Made by a program: the position numbers and the translations under genes | In this document: one piece after another, positions 42,047-52,140 of the stretch | Numbering within the stretch: the stretch's first letter is position 1 | How the letters are laid out: each line of letters starts with the position of its first letter | The notes under the pieces: model-generated | Databases searched by the model: none | What the model was told of the DNA's origin: nothing | The model's input: the letters and a program-made list of their open reading frames with translations, nothing else | Assembly: GCA_020630575.1 (NCBI GenBank) | Contig: JAHDBD010000010.1 | Coordinates: forward strand, 1 to 64,000 | Reading direction: 5' to 3' | Length of the DNA: 64,000 bases | Origin: Bernardetia sp. | GTDB lineage: Bacteria; Bacteroidota; Bacteroidia; Cytophagales; Bernardetiaceae

Positions 42047-45000
42047 ATGCAAAACTCTAAAAATCAAATTTTTATAGTCTTTCTAGTTTTGTTTGTGTCT
42101 GTTTTTTCTCTACAAAAAACGCTTGCACAACAAACATTTTATACTAACGGTATTACCGATGAGCGAAACACTACTGTTTATGCTTTTACAAATGCTACTA
42201 TTTATACAGATTATCAAACCAAAATTTCTGATGCTACTTTAGTCATTAAAGACGGTAAAATTTTAGAAGTTGGAACAAATATAACTATTCCTAAAGGTGC
42301 AGTTGTAGAAGATTTAAAAGGAAAAATAATCTACCCTTCTTTCATTGATTTGTATTCAGATTATGGAATGCCAGCTATTGAAAAGTCAAAGGGACGTGCA
42401 TGGTTTCAACTACAACTTACTCCTCAAACGCCGTATGCTTTTGGAAATAATGAAGCTGTAAAAGCACATCACAAAGCAAGTGAAATGTTTAACCCAGAAG
42501 ATAAAACAGCTGAAAGTCTAAGAAAATTAGGTTTTGGAACACTTCTTTCACAACAACAAGACGGAATTGTAAGAGGAACATCAGCTCTCGTGTTTTTGGG
42601 TAATGGAAAATCACACGAGCAACTTTACAAAACTGATGTAGCAGCAGGTTTGTCATTTAATAAAGGTTCATCTTCACAGTCTTATCCTTCTTCTTTAATG
42701 GGTTCAATGGCACTTTTGCGCCAAACTTATCTTGATGGAAAATGGTATGCAACTGGAGCTGCAAAAGATAAAAACCTTACTCTTTCTGCTTGGAATACAT
42801 TACAAAACCTCCCTCAAATTTTTGAAGTAGATGATAAAATGAATGCTCTTCGTGCTGATAAATTAGGCGATGAGTTTGGAAAACAATATATTTTGAAAGG
42901 AAATGGAGATGAGTATCAAGCTGTTGATTTAATCAAAAATACAGGAGCTTCTTTTATTATTCCTCTTAATTTTCCTGATGCTTTTGATGTAAATGATCCT
43001 TTAGATGCTCAATTTATTTCTTTTACAGCTTTAAAGCATTGGGAGTATGCAGCTTCAAATGCAGCTATTTTGGAGAAAGCAGGAATCAACTTTGCTTTTA
43101 CAACAGACGGACTAAAAGATAAATCTAAATTTTTGGAGCATCTTAGAAAAGCAGTGGGTGCAGGTCTTTCAAAAACAGCTGCTCTAAAAGCTCTTACCTA
43201 TACGCCAGCCAATCTAATTGGAGAAGGAAATAATTTAGGGATTTTGAAAAAAGGTGCAATTGCTAATTTTATTATTACTTCAGGCGATTTATTTTTATCA
43301 AAAACAAAAGTTCATCAAAACTGGGTAAAAGGACAAAAAAATGAAATCGTTCCTTTTGCTAACTCTTCTTATGCAGGAATTTATGATTTAACGTTGGAAG
43401 AAGATGGAAAACCAAAATTGTATAAATTGGAAGTTTCTGGAGAAGAAGACAATTTAGATTATAAAATTATTGACGGAAAAGATACCCTAAAAGCAAAAGC
43501 AACGTATGAAAAGGGAATTTTTGCACTTCAATTTTCTCCTCAAAACCAAACAGAAGCAACTCGCTTGACAGGTTGGTACGATTCAGAAGGTAAATATTGG
43601 TCAGGTTCAACACGTACATCTGGTGGAAAATGGGTTACTTGGAATGCCAAAAACTCTGATTCTAATATGAAAATCAATCAAAATATTGGAGATGCACCAA
43701 AAATAGATTCTACATTACAAGCTTTCAAGCCTATCTTTCCATTTGCTCCTTACGCTTTCCAAGCACAACCAAAAGCTGAAACTGTTTTAATAAAAAATGC
43801 AACAGTTTGGACAAATGAATCTGATGGTGAAGCAAAAGGAATACTGGAAAATACAGATGTTTTGATTGTTGATGGAAAAATAAGTAAAGTTGGAAAAAAT
43901 CTTTCTGCGCCAAATGAAGCAAAAACTGTCAACGGAACAGGAAAACATCTAACAAGTGGAATTATTGACGAGCATTCTCATATTGCTATTTCAGGAGGTG
44001 TAAATGAAGGTGTTTATGCTAACAGTTCGGAAGTTAGAATAGCTGATGTAATCAATTCAGAAGATGTAAATATTTACCGTCATTTGGCTGGTGGTGTTGT
44101 GGCTCTACAACAGTTACACGGTTCTGCAAATCCGATTGGTGGACAATCTGCTGTAATAAAATTGCGTTGGGGAAAAACTGCCGAAGAAATGAAAATCAAA
44201 GGTGCACCTGAAAGAATTAAATTTGCATTAGGAGAAAATGTAAAGCACTCAAACTGGGCAGAATATGGTCGTTATCCTCAATCAAGAATGGGAGTTGAGC
44301 AGTTTTTAACAGATGCTTTTACAAGAGCAAAAGAATACGAAGTAGCTAAAAAATCAAACCCAACTACTACAAGAACTGATTTGCAGATGGAAGCACTTTT
44401 AGAAATCATCAATGGCAAAAGATTAATTTCTTGTCATTCGTATGTGGCTTCTGAAATCCTTGCTACCATGCGTGTTGCTGAAAAATTTGGTTTCAAAGTA
44501 AATGTATTTACACATATTTTGGAAGGTTATAAAGTTGCTCCTGAAATGGCAAAACATGGTGTGGCAGGTTCTACTTTCTCTGATTGGTGGGCATACAAAT
44601 ATGAAGTAAAAGATGCTATTCCATATAATGCAGCACTTATGAATCAAGCAGGAGTCTTGACTTCTATCAATTCTGATGATGCCGAAATGGGAAGAAGATT
44701 GAACCAAGAAGCTGCCAAAACAGTAAAATATGGTGGCGTTTCTCCAGAAGAAGCATGGAAATTTGTCACACTTAATCCTGCAAAAATGTTGGGAATTGAT
44801 AACCGTACAGGAAGTATTAAAGTAGGAAAAGATGCTGACGTTGTTTTGTGGTCTGCAAATCCATTGTCTATTTATGCAAAAGCTGAAAAAACGTATGTTG
44901 ATGGTATTCTTTACTTTGATAGAGAAAACGATGAAAAACTTCGTCAAGATTTAGCAGCTGAGCGGGAAAGAATTATTCAAAAAATGATTGCAGCTAAAAA

Positions 45001-45103
45001 CGGTGGCGCACCAACAATCGGCGTAAAATTCAAAAAAGAACACTTGTGGGATTGCGAAGAAACCGATTTTGACTATTGGAATACTGTAAATGACGGAGAG
45101 TAA
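42047..45103 (+). CDS. Exported double amidohydrolase-family protein
   Basis: 1018 residues. A signal peptide (~1-28) is followed by two amidohydrolase-like halves. The N-terminal half (~40-430: NATIYTDYQTKISDATLVIK, IIYPSFIDLYSDYG) has the sheet and the C-terminal GVLKKGAIANFIIT-like strand but lacks the HxH metal motif, so it looks catalytically dead. The C-terminal half (~580-985) has the metal ligands: HSH in IIDEHSHIAIS (~642), SCHSY, THILEG and the Asp in SINSDDAEM (~874), and ends KVGKDADVVLWSANPLSIYA. This is the imidazolonepropionase-like/prolidase-like metal hydrolase family common as exported proteins in Bacteroidota; the substrate is not known. A terminator follows at 45145. Confidence 0.88.
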   Translation: MQNSKNQIFIVFLVLFVSVFSLQKTLAQQTFYTNGITDERNTTVYAFTNATIYTDYQTKISDATLVIKDGKILEVGTNITIPKGAVVEDLKGKIIYPSFIDLYSDYGMPAIEKSKGRAWFQLQLTPQTPYAFGNNEAVKAHHKASEMFNPEDKTAESLRKLGFGTLLSQQQDGIVRGTSALVFLGNGKSHEQLYKTDVAAGLSFNKGSSSQSYPSSLMGSMALLRQTYLDGKWYATGAAKDKNLTLSAWNTLQNLPQIFEVDDKMNALRADKLGDEFGKQYILKGNGDEYQAVDLIKNTGASFIIPLNFPDAFDVNDPLDAQFISFTALKHWEYAASNAAILEKAGINFAFTTDGLKDKSKFLEHLRKAVGAGLSKTAALKALTYTPANLIGEGNNLGILKKGAIANFIITSGDLFLSKTKVHQNWVKGQKNEIVPFANSSYAGIYDLTLEEDGKPKLYKLEVSGEEDNLDYKIIDGKDTLKAKATYEKGIFALQFSPQNQTEATRLTGWYDSEGKYWSGSTRTSGGKWVTWNAKNSDSNMKINQNIGDAPKIDSTLQAFKPIFPFAPYAFQAQPKAETVLIKNATVWTNESDGEAKGILENTDVLIVDGKISKVGKNLSAPNEAKTVNGTGKHLTSGIIDEHSHIAISGGVNEGVYANSSEVRIADVINSEDVNIYRHLAGGVVALQQLHGSANPIGGQSAVIKLRWGKTAEEMKIKGAPERIKFALGENVKHSNWAEYGRYPQSRMGVEQFLTDAFTRAKEYEVAKKSNPTTTRTDLQMEALLEIINGKRLISCHSYVASEILATMRVAEKFGFKVNVFTHILEGYKVAPEMAKHGVAGSTFSDWWAYKYEVKDAIPYNAALMNQAGVLTSINSDDAEMGRRLNQEAAKTVKYGGVSPEEAWKFVTLNPAKMLGIDNRTGSIKVGKDADVVLWSANPLSIYAKAEKTYVDGILYFDRENDEKLRQDLAAERERIIQKMIAAKNGGAPTIGVKFKKEHLWDCEETDFDYWNTVNDGE

Positions 45104-45144
45104 AATGTAACTCATTCTGAAGAGTGAGAAAGCTATAAAAAAAC

Positions 45145-45184
45145 AAAACACAGATTGAAATTTTAGTTTCAGTCTGTGTTTTTT
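45145..45184 (+). terminator. Terminator of the amidohydrolase gene
   Basis: AAAACACAGA (45145-45154) pairs with TCTGTGTTTT (45173-45182), with inner pairing of TTGAAA and TTTCAG and a T run. Confidence 0.85.
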
Positions 45185-45360
45185 AAATTTAGAACTGTCT
45201 TGTTTTTAAATCGCTTGAAAAGTATGACAATTTTGTTTCTTATTATAAAGTAAAAAAGAAGGTTTTGTATAAATTAACTCCTTAAAATATAAATAGATTT
45301 GAGCTAAAGCTAAAATAGCTCTTTTTAAACTTACCCACTTTATGAAACTGTGTCACTAAA

Positions 45361-45392
45361 AAAAGCCTTTGTAAATCCATACAAAGGCTTTT
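45361..45392 (-). terminator. Terminator of the GlsB/YeaQ gene
   Basis: AAAAGCCTTTGTA and TACAAAGGCTTTT form a perfect 13-bp stem with a 6-nt loop; on the minus strand a T run follows, 25 bp behind the stop. Confidence 0.88.
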
Positions 45393-45414
45393 GAAAGTAT
45401 AATTTATGAATAAA

Positions 45415-45672
45415 CTATCTTTTTTTGTTTCCTCCAGTAAAAATTCCAATTATAAAAAGTAAGACTATTGCACCCACTGTTGAAGTAATAAGACTTCCTA
45501 CAAATCCTGCTTCTACCATAATATTGAGTTTTGTAAAAATCCATCCTCCAATAGAAGCTCCTATAATTCCGACAATCAGATTGACAATCAAACCTAAGCC
45601 CTTTCCACGCATGAGTTTACCAGCAATAAAGCCAGCCAAAATACCGATAATAATTGACCAAAGAAATCCCAT
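45415..45672 (-). CDS. GlsB/YeaQ/YmgE-type small membrane protein
   Basis: 85 residues, three transmembrane helices rich in glycine. MGFLWSIIIGILAGFIAGKL, then MRGKGLGLIVNLIVGIIGAS and IGGWIFTKL are the classic pattern of the YeaQ/YmgE/GlsB (transglycosylase-associated, stress-response) family, ending in a short basic tail. Members are inner-membrane proteins, often induced by general stress, of unknown mechanism. Monocistronic, with a strong terminator. Length is typical. Confidence 0.9.
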   Translation of the reverse strand: MGFLWSIIIGILAGFIAGKLMRGKGLGLIVNLIVGIIGASIGGWIFTKLNIMVEAGFVGSLITSTVGAIVLLFIIGIFTGGNKKR

Positions 45673-45893
45673 AATTTAAAAAATTTGAAGTATAAAAATA
45701 AGTAAAATGTTAGTTGAAGTACTGACTATATAAAATATTGAACGTAAAAAAATCAATTAAGATTAATTTAAAAAATAATTTAATAAAAATTAGCTCAAAA
45801 TGAATATTCTTGTTTTTGTTTTTCAAAAATTAGCTTAATTTATTCTATCTTAGATTTTAGTATTAGTTTTAGATTCAATTTTATAGAAACAAA

Positions 45894-48290
45894 ATGAGCG
45901 AACAAGCAGGACAACCACGTAAAGATTTAAGCTCTGCACCCCATTCTATTTCAGGCGAAAGACAAGCAGAACAAAGAAAAAAAGTGCGTTTTCAAGATGA
46001 TCATTTTAGTCGTTTTCATGGCTACAACGAACAGTTTATCTCCAAATATAAAAAAGAACAATCAACAAAAATTTCACTAGGAATTTGGATACGAGTGGCT
46101 CTTTTTGTGATTGTCTTGCTTATATTAGTTTTTAATCTTTTTGGCAATACTGTTTTTGCTCAAAGCAATATAAATAATACAACTGCACAAGACACAACAA
46201 TTAGTAATGCTCCTCCAATAAATAAACCACTCAATTTTGAAGTTCCGAAAAGATATAGTTCAGAGAAAGCTGATTTTGACCTTTTAGTACAAGAACTTTT
46301 TCCAGTTCCAGAAGATGATCTAGATTATAGTGATTTATACGAATCATTATTTCAATTTTTTATTCAACCTTTAGATTTGAACCAAGCCACCCGAAATGAT
46401 TTAATAAGTACATTTTTACTTTCTGAACGACAAATTGAAGATTTTTTGAAGCATAGAGAAAATTATGGAAAACTGCTCAGTATTTATGAAATTCAGTCTA
46501 TTCCATCGTGGGATGCCAATACTATCGAAAGAGTTTTGCCATTTATTACTATTACAGAAAGCACCATCCAGCAAGATACACGAAGTCTTTTTGAGAGAAT
46601 TTTGGCAGAAAAAAACAAAACTCTCTTGGTTCGTTATAGTCGTACTTTAGAAACTCAACGAGGTTATAGTAGTGATACAACAGGCGCAACTCGTTATTTG
46701 GGTTCACCAGACAGAATTTATACACGTATGCGTATTTCGCATCTCAATGACTTTAGTATTGGCTTTACGCTTGAAAAAGATGCAGGTGAACAGTTTATTT
46801 GGGATTCAAAAACAAATAGATATGGTTTTGATTTTCTTTCAGCTCATGCTGTTTTGTATAATCAAGGAAAATTTAAAGCGATTGCAATAGGCGATTATCA
46901 ACTTCAATTTGGACAAGGATTAATTATGGGAGCAGGTTTTGCAGCAGGAAAAGGCTCTGAAACCATCAATACAGTTCGTAGAAGTACACAAGGAATTAGA
47001 CCCTACACATCCGTTTTAGAAACAGCTTTTCAACGTGGAGCAGCAGCAACTTATTCTAACGGACAATTTGACTTTACAGGATATTATTCAAGGGTAGGAG
47101 AAGATGGAGGAGCTTCAAGTGCTGTTATTGCAGATTCACTCAATCAAGGACAAGAAGGGGATTTTATAAGTTCCCTTATTGCCACAGGTTTTCACAGAAC
47201 TCCTAACGAAATAGCAAAAAAAGATAACTTTATTCGTCAGGATGCAGGAGGAAATATTACTTATAGAGACAAACAAAATAACTTAGAATTAGGAGCTACT
47301 TTAGCATATACTTATTATGACAAAACATTGCAGCGAACAGATAGAGTTTATAATCGCTTTGAATTTAATGGAAAAGACAATTATAACTTTGGTATAAACT
47401 ATTCGTATGCGTGGCGAAACATGAGTTTTTTTGGAGAGGCTGCACGCTCAAAAAGTGGGGGAATGGGACTTATTTCAGGTGTAATCTTGTCGCTTGCTCG
47501 TCCTTTAGAAATGTCTATGTTGTTTCGTAAATATGATAGAGATTTTCATACTTTTTATGGAGCAGCTTTTGGAGAAGGTTCTCGTCCGATAAACGAACAA
47601 GGATTTTATTGGGGAATGAAATATTCGCCTTCCAAAAAATGGCAACTTGCAGCCTATTACGACCGTTTTCGCTTTCCTTGGATGCGTTTTTTGGTGGATG
47701 CACCTTCGGGTGGACACGAATATTTGGCTCGTCTTACTTACCGTCCTTCTCGTTCAATTCAGATTTATGGACAGTTTAGACAAGAAGTAAGAGAGAAAAA
47801 TTATAGCAATGATGATGATACAAATCCTTCAAACTTTAATAGAATTACACCTTATACACGAAGAAACTATCAATTAAATTGCGATTATAAAGCAGAAGAA
47901 ATAGTTTCTCTACGTGCCAAAGTTCAGTTTAGTTCATACGAACATGAAGCAGCACCAACACAAGGTTATGTAGTAGTACAAGATGTAAACTTAGATTTTG
48001 GAAAAATTCGTTTTTCTACTCGTTTTGCTCTTTTTGATACTGATGATTATGAAAACCGTCAGTATGTATATGAAAAAGATGTTTTATATTATTTCTTTAT
48101 TCCTGCTTATTATGGACGTGGTTTTCGCAATTTTTATATGATTCAACTCAAAGCAGGAAAGAAAATTGATATTTGGGCAAAGTGGGCATACACAAAATAT
48201 AGAAATCAAGAAAGTATTGGCTCTGGATTAGAGCGAATTAATGGAGATTTGAGAAATGATATTCGTATTCAAATGAGAGTGAAGTTTTGA
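45894..48290 (+). CDS. Helix-hairpin-helix and outer-membrane beta-barrel protein
   Basis: 798 residues. A hydrophobic segment (~63-84, RVALFVIVLLILVFNLFGN) followed by VFAQS looks like a signal peptide but is preceded by ~60 hydrophilic residues (MSEQAGQPRKDLSSAPHSIS and on), unusual for an exported protein. A helix-hairpin-helix motif (DLNQATRNDLISTFLLSERQ then IYEIQSIPSWDANTI, ~155-215) resembles the ComEA-like DNA-binding HhH. The rest (~240-798) is a run of amphipathic beta strands ending in IQMRVKF, as in an outer-membrane barrel. Homologues in Bacteroidota have this HhH-plus-barrel layout; the role is unknown, DNA uptake being only a possibility. The N-terminal extension may mean a wrong start, but no later ATG precedes the signal-like segment. 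Confidence 0.7.
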   Translation: MSEQAGQPRKDLSSAPHSISGERQAEQRKKVRFQDDHFSRFHGYNEQFISKYKKEQSTKISLGIWIRVALFVIVLLILVFNLFGNTVFAQSNINNTTAQDTTISNAPPINKPLNFEVPKRYSSEKADFDLLVQELFPVPEDDLDYSDLYESLFQFFIQPLDLNQATRNDLISTFLLSERQIEDFLKHRENYGKLLSIYEIQSIPSWDANTIERVLPFITITESTIQQDTRSLFERILAEKNKTLLVRYSRTLETQRGYSSDTTGATRYLGSPDRIYTRMRISHLNDFSIGFTLEKDAGEQFIWDSKTNRYGFDFLSAHAVLYNQGKFKAIAIGDYQLQFGQGLIMGAGFAAGKGSETINTVRRSTQGIRPYTSVLETAFQRGAAATYSNGQFDFTGYYSRVGEDGGASSAVIADSLNQGQEGDFISSLIATGFHRTPNEIAKKDNFIRQDAGGNITYRDKQNNLELGATLAYTYYDKTLQRTDRVYNRFEFNGKDNYNFGINYSYAWRNMSFFGEAARSKSGGMGLISGVILSLARPLEMSMLFRKYDRDFHTFYGAAFGEGSRPINEQGFYWGMKYSPSKKWQLAAYYDRFRFPWMRFLVDAPSGGHEYLARLTYRPSRSIQIYGQFRQEVREKNYSNDDDTNPSNFNRITPYTRRNYQLNCDYKAEEIVSLRAKVQFSSYEHEAAPTQGYVVVQDVNLDFGKIRFSTRFALFDTDDYENRQYVYEKDVLYYFFIPAYYGRGFRNFYMIQLKAGKKIDIWAKWAYTKYRNQESIGSGLERINGDLRNDIRIQMRVKF

Positions 48291-48448
48291 TAAATTCAGA
48301 CAAATAAACTAACTCATTTTTATAAAAAAATATTTTATGAATTTTAAAAACAAAAATAATAAAAAAAATTACGTAATTTGTATGTCTGTATTTTCTATCA
48401 ACTCGTTTTTATAGAATGATTATGATAAAATAGTAAGACTAATTTATC

Positions 48449-48462
48449 TTTCTAGCTAGAAA
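48449..48462. promoter_or_regulatory. 14-bp perfect palindrome in an intergenic region
   Basis: TTTCTAGCTAGAAA. It lies 240 bp upstream of the histidine kinase start in an otherwise featureless AT-rich stretch (48291-48516). It could be an operator for a dimeric regulator; nothing else supports this. Confidence 0.25.
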
Positions 48463-48516
48463 AGTAAATTTAAAACCTACTTGATAAAAATTTAAATAGT
48501 AGAGAAATTAGCACCT

Positions 48517-48641
48517 TGTAACACAAGTTTGTTTGTATTTTACTATCGTCGGTCAAGACACCGAAAATGGCAGAATTATAAATTGAACAGAGTTTTAATC
48601 CTGTTTTACATACAAAGAAATACAACATAATTTATGTTACA
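48517..48641. mobile_element. MITE-like palindromic element, copy 2 (125 bp, inverted)
   Basis: Reverse-orientation copy of the element at 4461-4585, with the same 125-bp length and the same inverted ends (TGTAACA at both). Shared internal segments include AATTTATAATTCTGCCATT and CCGACGATAGTAAAA. It lies in the intergenic region 48291-48705 before the histidine kinase gene. Copies differ at about 15 positions, including in the central hairpin (GTCGG in copy 1, TTCGG in copy 2), so they are not recent duplicates. Confidence 0.7.
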
Positions 48642-48705
48642 TGGTATTAGGATAAAAAAATTTAGATAGCATTTAGGATTTTAGTAGAACAGGCACTCTT
48701 TAAAC

Positions 48706-51700
48706 ATGGAAAGACCAGAATTCAATCCACTTTCAACAAACCCAAACACATCAAATACTAGTCAAACTGCTTGGCTGGCTCATTTGCCTGTGCTAGTTTG
48801 GCAAACTAATGCTGAACTTGTAGTAGAAAATATTATTGGTGCTTTACTAAACGAATTTGAGATAGATACTTCCCAAATTATTCAAAAAACTGTTTGGGAG
48901 TTAGAAGAAAAAGAAAATCAATGGATTTTTTCAGCTCAATCTCATGCAGATGTTCTTTTAGGAGATGATTTTTATTCTATTGTTAATTATAAAAATCATT
49001 TTTATCGTCTTCAAATTACAGCTCTAAAAGAAGGAAATAAATTGGTAGGAACAGCAGGAATGCTAACACAAATTAATTTAGGACAACCTCATGAAAAAGC
49101 CATTGATTCTACATCTGACTCTACTAATGATGCTTTGATTTACAAATGTGCTGAGCTATTACCTTCCCCTACTCTTATTTTTTCAGCAATCGATAATAAA
49201 ATACAAGTAGCAAATGAGCCTTTTTTAAAATCTTTCAAATACGATAAAGAAAAGATTTTAAACAACTCTATTAATATCCTTATCAGTAATATTGATTTAT
49301 CTCAAATTCGTAGCCGTACACGTAGAAGAGGAATAGTAAGAACTTTTGAGATAAAAATGAGAAGGAAAGAAAAAGGTAAATTCTTTTGGGTCAAAATGGC
49401 TGTTCAGATGATGCAAATTGCTGATAAGAAACATTTTTTACTTCAATTTGCAGATATTACAAAAAGCCGTCAGAATGAAGATAAATGGCGTTCACTTATT
49501 AAGTTTGCTCCAGATTATGTCTTACACGTAGATTTGGATGGCAACATTCAATATATCAATCGTACTCCGAACCAAACCTCAATTTCAGAAATGATGGGCA
49601 GAAATGTATATGACCTCATTACGACCAATGAAAGAGAAAAATTGAGAGAAATATTCAAATATGTTTTTGAAAGCAAAGACATAGGACGTTTTGAGAGTCT
49701 TTTTTACAATTATGTTACCAAATCTCGCACTACATGGCTTAGTATAAGAATTGCGCCTATGGTAACCGATGATGAAGTTACTGGATTTGCTCTCATTGCA
49801 TCAGATATTACAAAAGCAAAACAAAATCAAGAACAACTCAGTCAGAGTGAATCTAAAAACAAAGCCTTATTAGATACCATTCCAGACCAAATGTTTTTAC
49901 TTGCCGAAGATGGAACTATTCTAGACTATAAAGCTGATCAACAAGATTATTATAAACTTGAAAATCCTATTGACAAAAAAATAGGAGATGTATTTTTATT
50001 GATGGTTTCTGATAAAGTTGAACAGACAATTCAAAAAACTTTATTGACACAAAAACCACAATCAATACAGTACAATCATCTAACAAATAACAATGAGTTA
50101 CTTCATTTGGAAGCTCGCATGAACCTTAGTACACAAGGTGAAGTACTCATGATTGTAAGAAATATTACAGAGCAAAAACGAAATGAAGAAGCTGTTGTAA
50201 AGAATAAGCAAGAATACAAACAATTACTCAATAATATTGATGAGATTGTGTATGCTGTCGGAATAAATCCAAATACAGGCACTTATCAACTTACTTTTGT
50301 GAGTGAACACTTGCAATCTGTTCTCAACTATCCCCTTGATTTTTTTGATAAAGGTTTTATTCCTTGGATGCGTGTTATACATCCCGAAGATAGAAGAAAA
50401 GTCTTAGAAACTATGCAACAAGCAATTTTAAGACAAACCAAAGTTTCACGTATTTTCAGGATTTTGCATCATACAGAAAAAAAATATTTATGGCTTGAAG
50501 AACGCATTAATCCACAAGTAGATAATCTGGGTAATTTAATTGGTTTTTTAGGAGTAGCTAGAGATATAACTCATGAAAAAATTGCAAAAGAAGAAAATCA
50601 AAGACTTATTTCTCTTATTGGAAGTAGCCATGAGTTTATTGGTCTGACTGACAAAGACGGAATTATAAAATTTATAAATGAAGCTGGCAAAAATCTTTTA
50701 GGGATTGAAGATAAAGCTATTATAAAAAATCAACAAGAAGAAAAAGCAATAGGTAGAAGCATTTTAGATTATTTTACTCGTTCCTCACAGGAAAAAGTCC
50801 GAATGGAAGTATTTCAGTTTCCTAGACATGAGTCTTGGGAAACCGAACTCCGAATTATTAACAGACGAAAATACATGCCCTTAGATGTTGCCGTTTCTTT
50901 CTTTCCCATTAAACTCAATGAAACCCATGAAGCTACTTCTATTGCTGTGGTGATGCGTGATATTAGTGAGCGTAAACGTTCGGAAAGAAAAATAAAACAA
51001 AGTGAACAAAAATACAGAACTCTCATCGATACAATGCGTGAGGGGATTATTGTCTTAAATAGTAAAGATGAAATAGTATATGTAAACGAACGAATTTTGG
51101 AGCTTTTGGGTCATGTACAGGGAGAACTTGTAGGAAAAACAATTGACAAACTTCTTTTCTCAAAGGAGATAGACGAAGAATCACATATTGCAATTCAAAA
51201 TCGTATAAAAATAAAACCAGAGCAGTATGAACTTCAATTGCGTAGGAAATCAGGAGATAGTCTATGGGCTTGGATAAGTAGTAACCCAATAAAAGCAGAT
51301 ATAGAATCTTTAGGAACTATTTTGGCTGTTGCAGATGTAAATTCCCTCAAAATTGCTCAAAATGAAATTGTTTCAGTCAATAAGGAAATGGAACAACTAC
51401 TTTATCGTGCTTCTCATGACTTAAAAGGTCCTATAAGTTCGGTAGAAGGGGTTCTAAATCTTTTTAGAATAGAGAAAAAGCAAGATCCAACTGTTCAACA
51501 ATATACAAATATGATAGAGACATCTGTCAAAAAATTAAGTGAACTAATTAAAGATCTAACTAAAGTTTCTTCTATCAAACAAGGAAAATTGAATGTAAAA
51601 GCTATTGATTTTGAACAACTTATCCACAGTATTACATCCACTTTTTCTTTTTATGAAAATTATCAAAATATTGATTTTAGAATACATGTAAATTGTAAAA

Positions 51701-52053
51701 AAGAATTTTATACTGACGAGAGTCTACTTTATACTATCATCCAGAATTTTGTAGAAAATGGCATCAAATATTCAAAACGATCTTTCGATAATTCATTAGT
51801 ACAGATTACGGTAAAAGATACAGAAAAAGGAATTGAAATGGAATTTTTGGATAATGGAATTGGAATTCCAGAAAAGTATCAATCCACTATTTTTGATATG
51901 TTTATTCGTGCCAGCGATCAAGCAAAAGGAAGTGGACTTGGTTTATATATTGTTCATAATGCTATCAAAAAACTACAAGGAACAATTAGATTGGAAAGTG
52001 AAGAATATGCAGGTTCTATTTTTACAGTGCGATTACCTTCCATTGATCTATAA
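48706..52053 (+). CDS. Soluble multi-PAS sensor histidine kinase
   Basis: 1115 residues without transmembrane segments. About six PAS domains are strung along residues ~15-890, each followed by a PAC-like stretch (DITKSRQ, DITKAKQ, NITEQKR, DITHEK, DISERKR, ADVNSLK). HisKA follows, with the phospho-acceptor His in ASHDLKGPISSVEGVL (~902), then the HATPase domain with N box NFVENGIKYS, G1 LDNGIGIPE and G2 GSGLGLYIVHNAIKKL. All kinase motifs are intact. It should phosphorylate a response regulator in the cytoplasm in response to several small-molecule, redox or light inputs; no response regulator gene is adjacent, so it is an orphan. The start ATG 48706 is 65 bp after the MITE copy. Confidence 0.93.
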   Translation: MERPEFNPLSTNPNTSNTSQTAWLAHLPVLVWQTNAELVVENIIGALLNEFEIDTSQIIQKTVWELEEKENQWIFSAQSHADVLLGDDFYSIVNYKNHFYRLQITALKEGNKLVGTAGMLTQINLGQPHEKAIDSTSDSTNDALIYKCAELLPSPTLIFSAIDNKIQVANEPFLKSFKYDKEKILNNSINILISNIDLSQIRSRTRRRGIVRTFEIKMRRKEKGKFFWVKMAVQMMQIADKKHFLLQFADITKSRQNEDKWRSLIKFAPDYVLHVDLDGNIQYINRTPNQTSISEMMGRNVYDLITTNEREKLREIFKYVFESKDIGRFESLFYNYVTKSRTTWLSIRIAPMVTDDEVTGFALIASDITKAKQNQEQLSQSESKNKALLDTIPDQMFLLAEDGTILDYKADQQDYYKLENPIDKKIGDVFLLMVSDKVEQTIQKTLLTQKPQSIQYNHLTNNNELLHLEARMNLSTQGEVLMIVRNITEQKRNEEAVVKNKQEYKQLLNNIDEIVYAVGINPNTGTYQLTFVSEHLQSVLNYPLDFFDKGFIPWMRVIHPEDRRKVLETMQQAILRQTKVSRIFRILHHTEKKYLWLEERINPQVDNLGNLIGFLGVARDITHEKIAKEENQRLISLIGSSHEFIGLTDKDGIIKFINEAGKNLLGIEDKAIIKNQQEEKAIGRSILDYFTRSSQEKVRMEVFQFPRHESWETELRIINRRKYMPLDVAVSFFPIKLNETHEATSIAVVMRDISERKRSERKIKQSEQKYRTLIDTMREGIIVLNSKDEIVYVNERILELLGHVQGELVGKTIDKLLFSKEIDEESHIAIQNRIKIKPEQYELQLRRKSGDSLWAWISSNPIKADIESLGTILAVADVNSLKIAQNEIVSVNKEMEQLLYRASHDLKGPISSVEGVLNLFRIEKKQDPTVQQYTNMIETSVKKLSELIKDLTKVSSIKQGKLNVKAIDFEQLIHSITSTFSFYENYQNIDFRIHVNCKKEFYTDESLLYTIIQNFVENGIKYSKRSFDNSLVQITVKDTEKGIEMEFLDNGIGIPEKYQSTIFDMFIRASDQAKGSGLGLYIVHNAIKKLQGTIRLESEEYAGSIFTVRLPSIDL

Positions 52054-52140
52054 AATTAAAGCAAAAAAAAAATTGTTAGATAAAACTAATATTATTTAAG
52101 ATAAAATTAATTTTATGACTAACAATTTTTTATGTATTTG

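Noticed and set aside
44423-44947. 174-codon minus-strand open frame opposite the amidohydrolase gene
   Set aside because: It lies entirely inside a well-supported coding gene, is rich in Cys, Phe and Ile as expected for an antisense frame, and matches no family.
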